A DNA stretch of 64,000 nucleotides, from NCBI RefSeq assembly GCF_900114135.1, contig NZ_FORY01000011.1:1-64000 (forward strand), read 5' to 3'. The DNA is from Celeribacter halophilus (GTDB lineage: Bacteria; Pseudomonadota; Alphaproteobacteria; Rhodobacterales; Rhodobacteraceae). The position numbers were made by a program, and so were the translations under genes. The notes below the pieces were generated by a model. The model saw only the letters and a program-made list of their open reading frames with translations. It was not told the DNA's origin and ran no database searches. Positions 52,453 through 60,616 of the stretch are shown in pieces. Position 1 is the first letter of the stretch. Each line of letters begins with the position of its first letter.

Positions 52453-52484
52453 AGGGCGGCTCATAGGGCCGCCCTTTGCTTTTC
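52453..52484 (+). terminator. Terminator of the TerB-like gene
   Basis: AGGGCGGC (52453-52460) pairs with GCCGCCCT (52468-52475), followed by TTGCTTTT, 25 bases after the stop. Confidence 0.75.
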
Positions 52485-52502
52485 TCGGCTTATTGTGGAC
52501 CC

Positions 52503-53411
52503 TTATGCGGGTTGCGCTGTGCGGCTTTCCTGACGCAAGAGATAAAAAGACGCGCCGAGGATCATCAGCGATCCGATCCACATGGAACCGGGTGGCACAA
52601 AGCCAAAGGCCAGCACGCCGAAGCCTACGTTCAGTGGCAGCTTGAGGTGGTCGAAGGGCTGCAAATAGGCCGCGTCCGCGATGGCATAGGCCTTGGCGAT
52701 GGCATATTGCGCCAGCGCGGTCAGAAGCCCCGCCGCGATCAGGATCAGCGCCGTCACCCCGCCACCGGGCGCGACACCGCCTTCGAGTGCGAGGCCGAAG
52801 TTCACAGGGGTGAGCAGGAGCAGCAGATAGACCGTGAGGCTCTCCGGGCTCTCTGTGCGCGTCATGCGCTTCGTCAGGAGCGAGGTGAGCGCCCAGAAGG
52901 CGGCCGCGCCGACAGGGTAGAGCACATAGAGCGAGAAACTCTCCGACCACGGCGCTAAGATGATCATGCCTCCGGCAAAGCCCGTGGTGACGGCCAGCCA
53001 TCTTTCAAGCGTTGCCGCCTCGTCAAGAAACAGGTTGGCGCCGAGGGTGACGAAGAAGGGCGAGAGCATGATAAGCGCGATGGCCTGCCAGATCGGCACA
53101 TGGGCCAGCCCCGCAACCCAAAGCTGCACCCCGATCACGGCGGCGGCCACGCGGATGAGGTGGAGCATCAGGCTATTGGTTTTCATGGCACGCAGCCCTT
53201 CGCGGATCACCCAAGGCAGGGAAAACAGCAAGGCAATGAAATATTGCCAGAACGCCATGCGTGCCGAGGGCACGGCCAGCATCATCGTGGCATATTGGGT
53301 CATAAGGTTGATCAGCGCGAACAAGGTGCCGGCGATCACCATCAACAACGCACCGGAACGCGCGGGGCCCATGGTCGCAATCAGACCGGTCAGGCGGGTG
53401 GGAAGAGTCAT
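52503..53411 (-). CDS. ribN: Riboflavin importer RibN (EamA/DMT family)
   Basis: This 302-residue protein has ten membrane helices and two EamA repeats. The start at 53411 is preceded by AAAGGAC. The DMT family is broad, but the FMN riboswitch directly upstream on the same strand identifies flavin as the relevant metabolite. Among known families this setting corresponds to RibN, a riboflavin importer described in rhizobia and roseobacters. The specific substrate is thus inferred from regulation. It faces the TerB-like gene. Confidence 0.82.
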   Translation of the reverse strand: MTLPTRLTGLIATMGPARSGALLMVIAGTLFALINLMTQYATMMLAVPSARMAFWQYFIALLFSLPWVIREGLRAMKTNSLMLHLIRVAAAVIGVQLWVAGLAHVPIWQAIALIMLSPFFVTLGANLFLDEAATLERWLAVTTGFAGGMIILAPWSESFSLYVLYPVGAAAFWALTSLLTKRMTRTESPESLTVYLLLLLTPVNFGLALEGGVAPGGGVTALILIAAGLLTALAQYAIAKAYAIADAAYLQPFDHLKLPLNVGFGVLAFGFVPPGSMWIGSLMILGASFYLLRQESRTAQPA

Positions 53412-53495
53412 GTATCAAGTCCTTTCATTTCTTGCACATAACTCAAGGCATGAGGGACTGAGGCGCGGGCCACTGGCCTTGGCGCTTGATCCTTC

Positions 53496-53652
53496 TCTCT
53501 TTCATCCGGACTGTGACCGTCGGCTCCGGAGTTGCACCGGATCTGCTGTCCCTGCATCCCTCGCAAGAGAGGCACAGGCGCTCGCGGGCTTACGAAAGGT
53601 GTTGGCCTTTTGCTTACCGCCGGTGGGGAATTTCACCCCGCCCTGAGAGGTT
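53496..53652 (-). ncRNA. FMN riboswitch (RFN element)
   Basis: On the minus strand the conserved blocks are complete: AGGGCGGGGTGAAATTCCCC, ACCGGCGGTA, AGCCCGCGAGCG, GGTGCAACTCCGGAGCC, then GACGGTCACAGTCCGGATG and AAAGAGA. It ends about 85 bases before the ribN start, so it can switch expression by termination or by masking the ribosome site when FMN is abundant. Confidence 0.95.
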
Positions 53653-53883
53653 ACACGGCCCAAATGGCCGCCCGACCAATCTAGGCGGCGGCGCGTCCTC
53701 GTGCAAGCGGGCAGGGGTGCAGAGCCATTGTGCGCAGAGGAAAGATCATTCTCTTGGCGGATTTTTCCGCTTACCCCATTGACTCGGGCGGTGGAGGGCT
53801 TAAAAGGCGGGCTTCAAGGATTCCACGGGCTGGCTTACGATTTCTGCGGCCCCCGTTGCACGCGATTATTGGAGTAATGAAAA

Positions 53884-54051
53884 ATGGCGAAGCCGACGAC
53901 GATCAAAATCCGTCTCAACTCGACCGCGGACACGGGGCACTTCTATGTGACCAAGAAAAATGCCCGCACAATGACCGAAAAGATGGTCGTAAAGAAATAC
54001 GACCCGGTTGCGCGTAAGCACGTCGAGTATAAAGAAGGCAAAATCAAGTAA
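53884..54051 (+). CDS. rpmG: 50S ribosomal protein L33
   Basis: This 55-residue protein beginning [20 protein letters not shown] and ending [10 protein letters not shown] is L33. It lacks the two CxxC zinc motifs, so it is the zinc-independent form. It is a component of the large ribosomal subunit near the E site. It stands alone and is followed by a terminator. Confidence 0.95.
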   Translation: MAKPTTIKIRLNSTADTGHFYVTKKNARTMTEKMVVKKYDPVARKHVEYKEGKIK

Positions 54052-54078
54052 GCCCTTCGGACATACCAGATTTGATAG

Positions 54079-54109
54079 CCGCGCAGCCCGAGAGGGAAGC
54101 GCGGTTTTT
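54079..54109 (+). terminator. Terminator of rpmG
   Basis: CCGCGC (54079-54084) pairs with GCGCGG (54099-54104), followed by TTTTTCTTT. Confidence 0.8.
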
Positions 54110-54180
54110 CTTTGCCAGCTTCTCCTCTCCAGCCAGCGGATCACGATTTCCCGAACCCGCCAACACAAAGGAGAGACAAG

Positions 54181-54798
54181 ATGTTGGAATGTTATGATCA
54201 TGATTTCAGGGAGCCGGAGCGGCCTGACAGCTCCTGCCCGTTACCCTCCAGCCTGAGTGAAGCTCTGGCGATGAGCGCGCAGGAGATTCGCAAGAGCGTG
54301 CCGTTCACCGTACGCGCCGCGATGCCGGCGGATACGGCGGAGATCGACACGCTTTTCCGTGCCTCCTACGGCCTGCTCCTCAAACAGGATTATCCGGCGG
54401 AGATTTTGGACGCGGCCTTGCCCGCGCTCTTGCAGACTGCCCCGCGTTTGCTGAACTGCGGCACGTTTTTCGTGGCGGAGACTGGCGGCGGCGAGATTCT
54501 CGGGGCGGGGGGCTGGACACAGGCCTCGCCCTTTGGTGGCGTTGGGCCGCGCGAGATCGGTCATATGCGGCGCGTTGCCGTGCATCCCGATTATGTGCGG
54601 CGCGGCATTGGCTCGGCCTTGATCGACCATATCCTCGACAATGCGCGGCTGACGGGTGTGAAGCGGATGTGTAGCCTGTCTACGCTCACTGCACAGGCCT
54701 TCTACGCAGCACACGGGTTCACGGCATCAGGCGATGTCGATCTGGCGCTGAGGCCCGGTGTGTATCTGCCTGCGGTGCAGATGGCGCTGGACCTGTAA
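54181..54798 (+). CDS. GNAT-family N-acetyltransferase
   Basis: This is a 205-residue protein from the ATG at 54181, preceded by AAAGGAGA. The first 45 residues are not part of the fold. The GNAT domain begins near VRAAMPADTAEIDTLF, and the acetyl-CoA loop is RRVAVHPDYVRRGIGSAL (R-x-x-G-x-G/A). The substrate, amine or protein, cannot be predicted. Confidence 0.9.
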   Translation: MLECYDHDFREPERPDSSCPLPSSLSEALAMSAQEIRKSVPFTVRAAMPADTAEIDTLFRASYGLLLKQDYPAEILDAALPALLQTAPRLLNCGTFFVAETGGGEILGAGGWTQASPFGGVGPREIGHMRRVAVHPDYVRRGIGSALIDHILDNARLTGVKRMCSLSTLTAQAFYAAHGFTASGDVDLALRPGVYLPAVQMALDL

Positions 54799-54802
54799 AG
54801 GC

Positions 54803-54868
54803 TCAGAGGAGCGCAAGAACGGCACCGGCCGAGATCAGGCCGATGCCGACCCAGATTAGTCCGCTCAT
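54803..54868 (-). CDS. Possible 21-residue membrane peptide
   Basis: A short frame from the ATG at 54868 encodes MSGLIWVGIGLISAGAVLAL, then Leu and a stop; almost all of it could span a membrane. The frame is open further upstream to a GTG near 54950. No good ribosome-binding site is seen, so translation is uncertain. Confidence 0.25.
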   Translation of the reverse strand: MSGLIWVGIGLISAGAVLALL

Positions 54869-54983
54869 GCTTTTGCTTGCATTATTCGACGGATCATCAG
54901 CGATCGCTTCGCCTGTCGCGCTGATCGTGGAAGGTCGGCTTCGGATCACTCGGAATTGTCAGCAGTCCGTCATGGTTGTGCCC

Positions 54984-55013
54984 AAAAGAAAAGGGCCGGT
55001 AAAACCGGCCCTT
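54984..55013 (-). terminator. Terminator of the Bax-inhibitor-1 gene
   Basis: AAGGGCCGGT pairs with ACCGGCCCTT around three bases; on the minus strand it runs into TTTTCTTTT, 24 bases after the stop codon. Confidence 0.88.
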
Positions 55014-55036
55014 CATATACTGGATCAATGCCTGCC

Positions 55037-55807
55037 TTAGTCGCGATTGCCAAGGAATTGCAGCAGGAACATGAAGAGGTTGATGAAATCGAGGTAGAGG
55101 TTCAATGCCCCCATGATCGCCGATTTCGCCAGCCATTCACCGTCCATCGCATGGGCGTGGCTGATGTAGTCGGTTTTGATCTTTTGCGTGTCATAGGCGG
55201 TGAGCCCAGCAAAGATCAGCACGCCGATGGCAGAGATCGCGAACTCAAGACCGGAGGACTTGAGGAAGATGTTGACGATCGACGCCAGAACCAGACCGAT
55301 CACACCCATGATGAGGAAAGAGCCCCATCCGGAGATGTCTTTCTTCGTAGTGTAGCCCCACAGGGACAGGCCTGCGAATGCCGCAGAGGTCACGAGGAAA
55401 GTCTGTGCAACGGACGCGCCGGTGAACACGAGGAAGATGGAGCTAAGCGACAGGCCCATCATTGCGGCATAGGCGTAGAAATAGGTCTGGGTGGCCGCAG
55501 CGGAGAGACGCGACACGATGGCACCGAAGCCGAAGACCATCGCCAGCGGCGCGAACATGATCACCCACTTGAGCGGGGAGACATAAAGCGCATAGCCAAA
55601 GCTTGTCAGATATTCATTGGCGCTGATCTGGTATTCGGTCGGTGTCGGGCTCACAGCCAGATTGGACAGCGCCCAAGCGGCCAGAGCCGTCACCAGCAGA
55701 CCTACGGACATTGTGCCGTAGACCTTGTTCATATGGGCGCGAAGGCCGGCGTCGATCTCAGCCGAGCGTGCGCCGACACCAGCATTGATCGTTCTGTAGT
55801 CAGCCAT
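55037..55807 (-). CDS. Bax inhibitor-1/YccA-family membrane protein
   Basis: From the ATG at 55807, preceded by AGGAGA, it has 256 residues; the longer frame is unsupported. It has seven membrane helices and the BI-1 pattern: a conserved LTAYDTQKIK (the pH-sensing Asp region) and a C-terminal ALNLYLDFINLFMFLLQFLG. Bacterial members form calcium-leak channels or bind the FtsH protease; which applies here is unknown. It is a single-gene unit. Confidence 0.93.
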   Translation of the reverse strand: MADYRTINAGVGARSAEIDAGLRAHMNKVYGTMSVGLLVTALAAWALSNLAVSPTPTEYQISANEYLTSFGYALYVSPLKWVIMFAPLAMVFGFGAIVSRLSAAATQTYFYAYAAMMGLSLSSIFLVFTGASVAQTFLVTSAAFAGLSLWGYTTKKDISGWGSFLIMGVIGLVLASIVNIFLKSSGLEFAISAIGVLIFAGLTAYDTQKIKTDYISHAHAMDGEWLAKSAIMGALNLYLDFINLFMFLLQFLGNRD

Positions 55808-56013
55808 TGAATCTTGTCTCCTGTGCGTAAAACTCACTCTTCCCCACGAAATGCAGGGTCTCGCTTCCGATATTGGCAGAGGCAACCCGAATTTCAAGGC
55901 GTCAGCCCCCAGAAAACACTCTGTTTTCATCAAAGAGAGGCGATCTTTTGAGGGAGCGGTGCGGCGATTGGCCCATAGGCGCGTCAGATTGCACAGATTG
56001 GCAGCAAACCGGC

Positions 56014-56052
56014 AGTCAAAAAGTAACCGCGACACCTTTGGGCATCGCGGTT
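56014..56052 (-). terminator. Terminator of the DUF1127 gene
   Basis: AACCGCGA (56025-56032) pairs with TCGCGGTT (56045-56052); on the minus strand the stem is followed by ACTTTTTGA, 50 bases after the stop codon. Confidence 0.7.
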
Positions 56053-56102
56053 CGGGGGGCACTAGTCTTGACCCAATCGGAGGGAACCCCGATCAGAAGG
56101 GC

Positions 56103-56333
56103 TTAACGCATCCAGTTCCGCGGGGCGTCCCACATCGGGCGAGCGGCCTCAGAGAGCGCTTCTTTGCGGGTCAGTCCGAGGTCCGCGAGACGGGCGTCAT
56201 CCAGACGGGCAAGGGCACGGCGCTGGCGGGAGACGGCCATAGCCATCCGCAGGCGTGCCACGAGGGAACGAGAAGGCTGTGCGCCGGTGGTCCGGGGCAA
56301 GCCGTGAAGCGGTGCAAAAATCGAGGAGGACAT
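56103..56333 (-). CDS. DUF1127-type small basic protein
   Basis: This 76-residue, highly basic protein has a C-terminal RRALARLDDARLADLGLTRK, the DUF1127 signature. Such proteins act in RNA turnover, phosphate and carbon responses and membrane homeostasis in alphaproteobacteria, often as hubs under stress control. It is divergent from a LysR regulator gene, which may control it. Confidence 0.88.
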   Translation of the reverse strand: MSSSIFAPLHGLPRTTGAQPSRSLVARLRMAMAVSRQRRALARLDDARLADLGLTRKEALSEAARPMWDAPRNWMR

Positions 56334-56455
56334 CGGCGTTCCTTTCTATATCGTTGTGTGAGTCGCTTTAGTAATCATTTTTCTTGATCCTTATTGCGCG
56401 AGATGGGTAATAAGTGAAATGAATGATTGTTCGAAAAAACATCAAGGATGGTGAT

Positions 56456-57334
56456 GTGGCTAGAAATCTTGACCTGACGGCCCTGCGCTCTTTCGTCACT
56501 GTCGCTGATACAGGCGGTGTGACCCGTGCCGCAGGCGCGCTGAACCTGACACAGTCCGCGGTGTCGATGCAGTTGAAGCGTCTGGAAGAGAGTCTGGACA
56601 CCAAGCTCCTTGACCGGAGCGCCCGAAAGATCGCGCTCACTGCCGCAGGGGAACAACTTTTGTCCTATGCGCGGCGGATGCTGGAGTTGAATGACGAGGT
56701 CTACAATCGCCTGACCGCCACGGAATACGAGGGCGAGATCGTGCTCGGCGTGCCTCATGACATTGTCTACCCGTCGATTCCTCTGGTGCTGCAACATTTC
56801 CACGCCGACTATCCGCGTATGCGGGTGAACCTTGTGTCCTCCTTCACGACGCAGCTCAAGGAGCAATTCGCGCGCGGTGAGTGTGATATGATCCTGACCA
56901 CCGAGGATGATCTGGATCCGGCAGGGGAAACATTGATCGAACTGCCGCTGGTCTGGATCGGCGCGCCCAACGGGGTGGCGTGGCGTCAGCGTCCGCTGCG
57001 GCTGGCTTTCGAGCATCGCTGCATCTTCCGCAAAGGTGTGCAACAGGCGCTTGATCGGGTCGGTATCCCGTGGGAGGTCTCCGTTGAAAGCGACCAGACC
57101 CGCACCATCGAGGCCTCGGTCTCGGCCGACCTGGCGGTGCATGTGATGCTGGAAGACACGGCGCCACCTTACTCGGAGCCGATCCAGCACGGCGGTGCCC
57201 TTCCCGAACTCGCGAGCAAGAGGATCAATCTCTATTGCTCAGATATGGTTAAGGGCGAAGCTGCCGAGCGCCTGCGCGATCTTCTGCGTCAATCCTACCG
57301 CAGCCATAAAGGCTCCCGCATGGCGGCCCAGTAG
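56456..57334 (+). CDS. LysR-family transcriptional regulator
   Basis: From the GTG at 56456, preceded by AAGGATGG, the protein is 292 residues and begins ARNLDLTALRSFVTVADTGG, the expected LysR N-terminus; an ATG at 56423 would add 11 residues. The winged helix spans about 5-65 (LNLTQSAVSMQLKRLEE), and the effector domain follows. It faces away from the DUF1127 gene and probably regulates it from the shared promoter region. The effector is unknown. Confidence 0.9.
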   Translation: MARNLDLTALRSFVTVADTGGVTRAAGALNLTQSAVSMQLKRLEESLDTKLLDRSARKIALTAAGEQLLSYARRMLELNDEVYNRLTATEYEGEIVLGVPHDIVYPSIPLVLQHFHADYPRMRVNLVSSFTTQLKEQFARGECDMILTTEDDLDPAGETLIELPLVWIGAPNGVAWRQRPLRLAFEHRCIFRKGVQQALDRVGIPWEVSVESDQTRTIEASVSADLAVHVMLEDTAPPYSEPIQHGGALPELASKRINLYCSDMVKGEAAERLRDLLRQSYRSHKGSRMAAQ

Positions 57335-57488
57335 GGCTGCAAAACGGCTGCGATGACCTGATCTCCGGCCAGATTTCAGACCGGAGTGCCGCCAGCCTCC
57401 GGCGGTGAGCCTCACGTGGCCTCTGTCGGGCAGGCGCGTGTGGTGCTGAATATCTGTTTACTTTCCATGCAAACTTGCCGATCATTCC
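57335..57488. other. Non-coding segment between the LysR gene and the cobalamin riboswitch
   Basis: CTCCGG...CCGGAG and GCCGCC...GGCGG hairpins occur near 57370-57405 and may end the LysR transcript. A promoter for the riboswitch-controlled gene must also be here, but no strong match was found. Confidence 0.4.
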
Positions 57489-57669
57489 GGCGATGGTTCT
57501 CTGCCGCCCCGCGCGTCAGAGATGAAATGGGAACACGGTCCGGCTTTTCCGAAAGCTTATTCCGTGGCTGCCCCCGCAACTGTAGGTGGTTGCCGTTTTC
57601 GAGATACCACTGGCCTCGGGCTGGGAAGGTGAAAACGGGTAAATGCCACGAGCCAGGATACCTGCCATC
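57489..57669 (+). ncRNA. Cobalamin (B12) riboswitch
   Basis: Conserved blocks are present in order: GGGAACACGGTCCGG, CCGTGGCTGCCCCCGCAACT, GTAGG, CCACTGG, GGGAAGGTG, and CCACGAGCCAGGATACCTGCC (here split by the closing stem). The ends GATGG and CCATC form P1. It lies 60 bases before the cbiM-like gene and should reduce its expression when B12 is plentiful. Confidence 0.95.
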
Positions 57670-57729
57670 ATCACCGGTGAAAGCCACTATAGCTAACGGC
57701 GCACGGCGGGTGCGCAAAGGAGTGCAAAT

Positions 57730-58413
57730 ATGCATATTGAACACGGCGTCGTGGATGGCGCAAAAATCGTCCTGAGCTACGCAACAGCGGTCGGGGGCTT
57801 CGGTCTCGCGGGCAAAATGGCCCTTGATACGGTGCGGGGCGACGGTGGCGTGGCGGCTCTTGCCTTGCGCAGCGCGATTGCCACGGCGCTTGTCTTTTGT
57901 TTCTTCGAGGTTCTGCCGCATTATCCGGTTGGCGTCTCCGAGGTTCATTTTATCCTCGGCTCGACGCTTTATCTTTTGTTCGGGGGCGGGGCTGCGTCGA
58001 TCGGACTGGCCTTGGGGCTTCTTGTGCAGGGGCTGTTTTTCGCGCCCTTCGATCTGCCGCAATACGGTATGAATGTCACAACGCTTCTGGTTCCGCTCTG
58101 GGGCATCGGTCAGCTGGCGAAGCGGATTATTCCGGCGAAAACCGCTTATGTCGATCTGAAATACACGCAGGCGCTTGCGCTTTCGACCGCTTATCAGGGC
58201 GGTGTTGTGGCGTGGGTCGCGTTTTGGGCGTTCTACGGGCAAGGGTTCGGTGCCGAGAATCTGAACTCCGTGTTCACTTTCGGGGCCGCCTATATGTTGG
58301 TGGTTCTGCTTGAGCCGATTGCGGATCTGTTGGTTTTGGGCGCGGCCAAGGCGCTCAAGGCGTCTTCTGGCACGCCGTTGCTTTATAATCGGCTGTTTGA
58401 GGCGACTGTTTAA
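57730..58413 (+). CDS. CbiM-like cobalt/corrinoid transport membrane protein
   Basis: This 227-residue protein has about six membrane helices. It begins MHIEHG, keeping the N-terminal Met-His that CbiM proteins use to bind metal, and contains LPHYPVGVSEVHFILGSTLYLLFG and GLFFAPFDLPQYGMNVTTLL, both clear family features. CbiM is the substrate-binding part of cobalt ECF transporters, normally with CbiN, CbiQ and CbiO. None of these follow here, and a terminator ends the transcript. Its partner subunits must be elsewhere, or it works alone. The B12 riboswitch supports a cobalt or corrinoid role. Confidence 0.88.
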   Translation: MHIEHGVVDGAKIVLSYATAVGGFGLAGKMALDTVRGDGGVAALALRSAIATALVFCFFEVLPHYPVGVSEVHFILGSTLYLLFGGGAASIGLALGLLVQGLFFAPFDLPQYGMNVTTLLVPLWGIGQLAKRIIPAKTAYVDLKYTQALALSTAYQGGVVAWVAFWAFYGQGFGAENLNSVFTFGAAYMLVVLLEPIADLLVLGAAKALKASSGTPLLYNRLFEATV

Positions 58414-58419
58414 CTGGAT

Positions 58420-58450
58420 AGCCCGGCTCGTAATAGAGCCGGGCTTTTTC
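58420..58450 (+). terminator. Terminator of the cbiM-like gene
   Basis: AGCCCGGCTC (58420-58429) pairs perfectly with GAGCCGGGCT (58436-58445) and is followed by TTTTTC, only 7 bases after the stop. Confidence 0.92.
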
Positions 58451-58495
58451 GCGTCTTCTATGTTGGCTTTGCGACGAATGCCATGCGCAGGTCGG

Positions 58496-59503
58496 TCAGG
58501 GTTCCAATATCACCTTCCCAGTGGCCTTGCGCGTCCGCAAAAGATCCAGCCCCTCTTCGAACTGCTCTAGGGGCAGACGATGCGAGATATGCGGTTTGAT
58601 TTTCCCCTCGGCGGCCCAGTCAAACAGTGTCGCCAGAGATGCGCGCAGCGGGGCAGGGTTGAACTTGAGGTAGGCCCCCCAATAAAATCCGATCGCGGTG
58701 ATGTTTTTCACCAGCATATGGTTGGGTTTCAGGTTTGGCAGGTTGCCTCCCGCAAAGCCGATCAGAAGGATGCGCCCGTCTGGGTTGGTGGCGCGAAAGC
58801 AGGCTTCGAACAAAGGCTCGCCCACGGCATCGTAGACCACATCCGCCCCACCGAGAGACTTGATCCGCTCACGGATGTCGGGGGCACTGGCGTCGATCAG
58901 GTGGTCTGCGCCAGCTTTTTGGGCGATGGCGAGTTTCTCGTCGCCCCGCGCAATCGCGATGACTTCTGCCCCCATGAGCTTGCCGATTTCTACTGCCGTG
59001 AGGCCGACACCGCCCGCAGCGCCCGTCACCACAAGTCGTTCGCCCGCTTGCAGCCGTGCCTTATAGGAGAGTGCCAGATGTGATGTGCCGTAAGCGATTT
59101 GTAGCGCGGCGGCCTCGGCATATCCCAATCCGTCCGGGATCGGGATGCAGCGGCTGGTGGGGAAGTTCCCACCACTGGCCAGTCCACCTTGGCCCGCAAA
59201 AACAGCAACCCTCTGGCCTCTGCTTAGTCCAGTGACATTCGGCCCCAATGCGGTGATCTGGCCTGCCAGTTCCAGCCCCAATGTAAAGGGAGGCTTCGGC
59301 GTGTCCTGATATTTGCCCGTGCACATGAGCGTGTCCGCGAAATTGAGCGCGCCCGCGTGGATGGCGACAGCAACCTCGCCCTCTTCGGGGGAGGGCAGAG
59401 AGAGGTCTTCAAGCGTGGCAGGGCTGTCAAAGGCATGAACACGGCAGGCGCGAATTTTTCGGGCGAGTGTATGTGGGGCGTTCGAAGGAGATGTGTGTGT
59501 CAT
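58496..59503 (-). CDS. NADPH:quinone oxidoreductase-like (MDR superfamily)
   Basis: This is a 335-residue medium-chain reductase. The N-terminal GroES-like domain has AIHAGALNFADTLM, and the Rossmann fold begins VVTGAAGGVGLTAVEIGKLMGA near residue 165. It lacks the zinc ligands of alcohol dehydrogenases, so it belongs to the zinc-independent quinone oxidoreductase/enoyl reductase branch. It would reduce quinones or activated enones with NADPH. It stands alone; its own upstream region is the 400-base segment that follows. Confidence 0.9.
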   Translation of the reverse strand: MTHTSPSNAPHTLARKIRACRVHAFDSPATLEDLSLPSPEEGEVAVAIHAGALNFADTLMCTGKYQDTPKPPFTLGLELAGQITALGPNVTGLSRGQRVAVFAGQGGLASGGNFPTSRCIPIPDGLGYAEAAALQIAYGTSHLALSYKARLQAGERLVVTGAAGGVGLTAVEIGKLMGAEVIAIARGDEKLAIAQKAGADHLIDASAPDIRERIKSLGGADVVYDAVGEPLFEACFRATNPDGRILLIGFAGGNLPNLKPNHMLVKNITAIGFYWGAYLKFNPAPLRASLATLFDWAAEGKIKPHISHRLPLEQFEEGLDLLRTRKATGKVILEP

Positions 59504-59902
59504 GCCGGAAATTGTGGCGGCTTGTCTTCGTTCTGTCTATGTGGAAACGTATCTTTCCAGAAGCAAAGCGTGCAGAATCGTCGATCATTTGTTGCGGTTC
59601 GGAGCGAATGTTTAAGTGCGTTGAGGGGCAAATAGTCCTTGAGGTTGAGTTCTGAATTTTTGCAAAATGCAACAAATGATCAAAAAACGCGCTTACAGTT
59701 AGCGCTAACCATGGAGGAGGGTGAAGTTTTTTGGCATAATTTTGCCAAAATTTTAACGAATTGTTGATTGAATACATGGATTTATAAAATCTAGCTTAAT
59801 CCCTGCCAAAAAAGACAGGTTGAGGGATAATGCCTAAATAGGAACTGTGCTATGCACGCATAGGTTATTGTGCAGTAAGATTACGAAGGAGCGGCCATTA
59901 TT
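59504..59902. other. Regulatory region with palindromes between qor and the XRE gene
   Basis: About 400 AT-rich bases hold no gene. Two dyads stand out: GTTAGCGCTAAC (59698-59709), a perfect LacI-like palindrome, and TTGGCA-N6-TGCCAA (59731-59748). A CtrA-like half-matched site (TTAA-N7-TTGA) follows at 59753-59767. The pattern suggests complex control of the XRE gene. Confidence 0.55.
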
Positions 59903-60286
59903 ATGAAGCATCCAGTGGATGTCCACGTCGGTAAGCGTATCCGTCACCGGCGGTGGATGGTTGGCATGACGCAGCAGCAACTTGCAGAAAAAGTCGGGAT
60001 CAAGTTTCAGCAAATCCAGAAATACGAAACCGGCATGAACCGGGTTTCCGCGTCCCGTCTTTGGGACATCGCTGAATCGCTCTCCGTGCCTGTTGCGTTT
60101 TTCTTCGAAGGGATGGAGCCGTCTGTCTCCGATCACATGGTTACGCAATCCGAAGGCGGCAATGTGCCCGCAGATATTCTGGCGGATAAAGAGGCTCTGG
60201 AACTTGTGCGGTCCTATTATGCGATCCCCGAGAACCAGCGCCGCCGTCTGTTTGAACTGGCCCGCGTATTGTCCGACGCAGCTTGA
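59903..60286 (+). CDS. XRE-family transcriptional regulator (PraR-like)
   Basis: This is a 127-residue protein, preceded by AAGGAG. A helix-turn-helix lies at about residues 9-65 (VGKRIRHRRWMVGMTQQQLAEKVGIKFQQIQKYETG then NRVSASRLWDIA). The N-terminal DVHVGKRIR and the short C-terminal domain match PraR-type regulators of rhizobia, which control attachment, quorum and symbiosis genes. The target genes here are unknown. The long upstream region rich in dyads suggests it is itself strongly regulated. Confidence 0.88.
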   Translation: MKHPVDVHVGKRIRHRRWMVGMTQQQLAEKVGIKFQQIQKYETGMNRVSASRLWDIAESLSVPVAFFFEGMEPSVSDHMVTQSEGGNVPADILADKEALELVRSYYAIPENQRRRLFELARVLSDAA

Positions 60287-60345
60287 CCTCTCGCGTCACC
60301 GGTAAGGTGGCGAGATTGCGTATGGATAGATATGAAATATGTGTG

Positions 60346-60377
60346 ACCCCTGTGCCCATGGCGCAGGGGTTTCTTTA
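60346..60377 (+). terminator. Terminator of the XRE regulator gene
   Basis: ACCCCTGTGCC pairs with GGCGCAGGGGT around CAT, with one mismatch, and is followed by TTCTTT, 60 bases after the stop codon. Confidence 0.75.
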
Positions 60378-60616
60378 TGGGCGCTGCGGGAAAATACAGC
60401 GGGGATAGGGGGCTATCCTTGACCTCGTCTGGGGAAGGGGCTACCGCGAAAGAGAAGCCTTTGCGTGTTTCGCGAAACATATGCCTCGCAGGTTTTCGCG
60501 CGATGCCATGCAACCTATTGACGACGTGAGTTTTTCGCAATCAATCTGTGTCTCAAGGCCCTCGCGCACCTACCGCGCACCTTTCTGGCCTCGAGACGCT
60601 CAACAGGAGCCCGCCC
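60378..60616. other. Intergenic region before hisN, with palindrome GTTTCGCGAAAC
   Basis: No gene is seen. GTTTCGCGAAAC (60477-60488) is a perfect 12-base palindrome about 130 bases before hisN and may be an operator. Confidence 0.4.
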
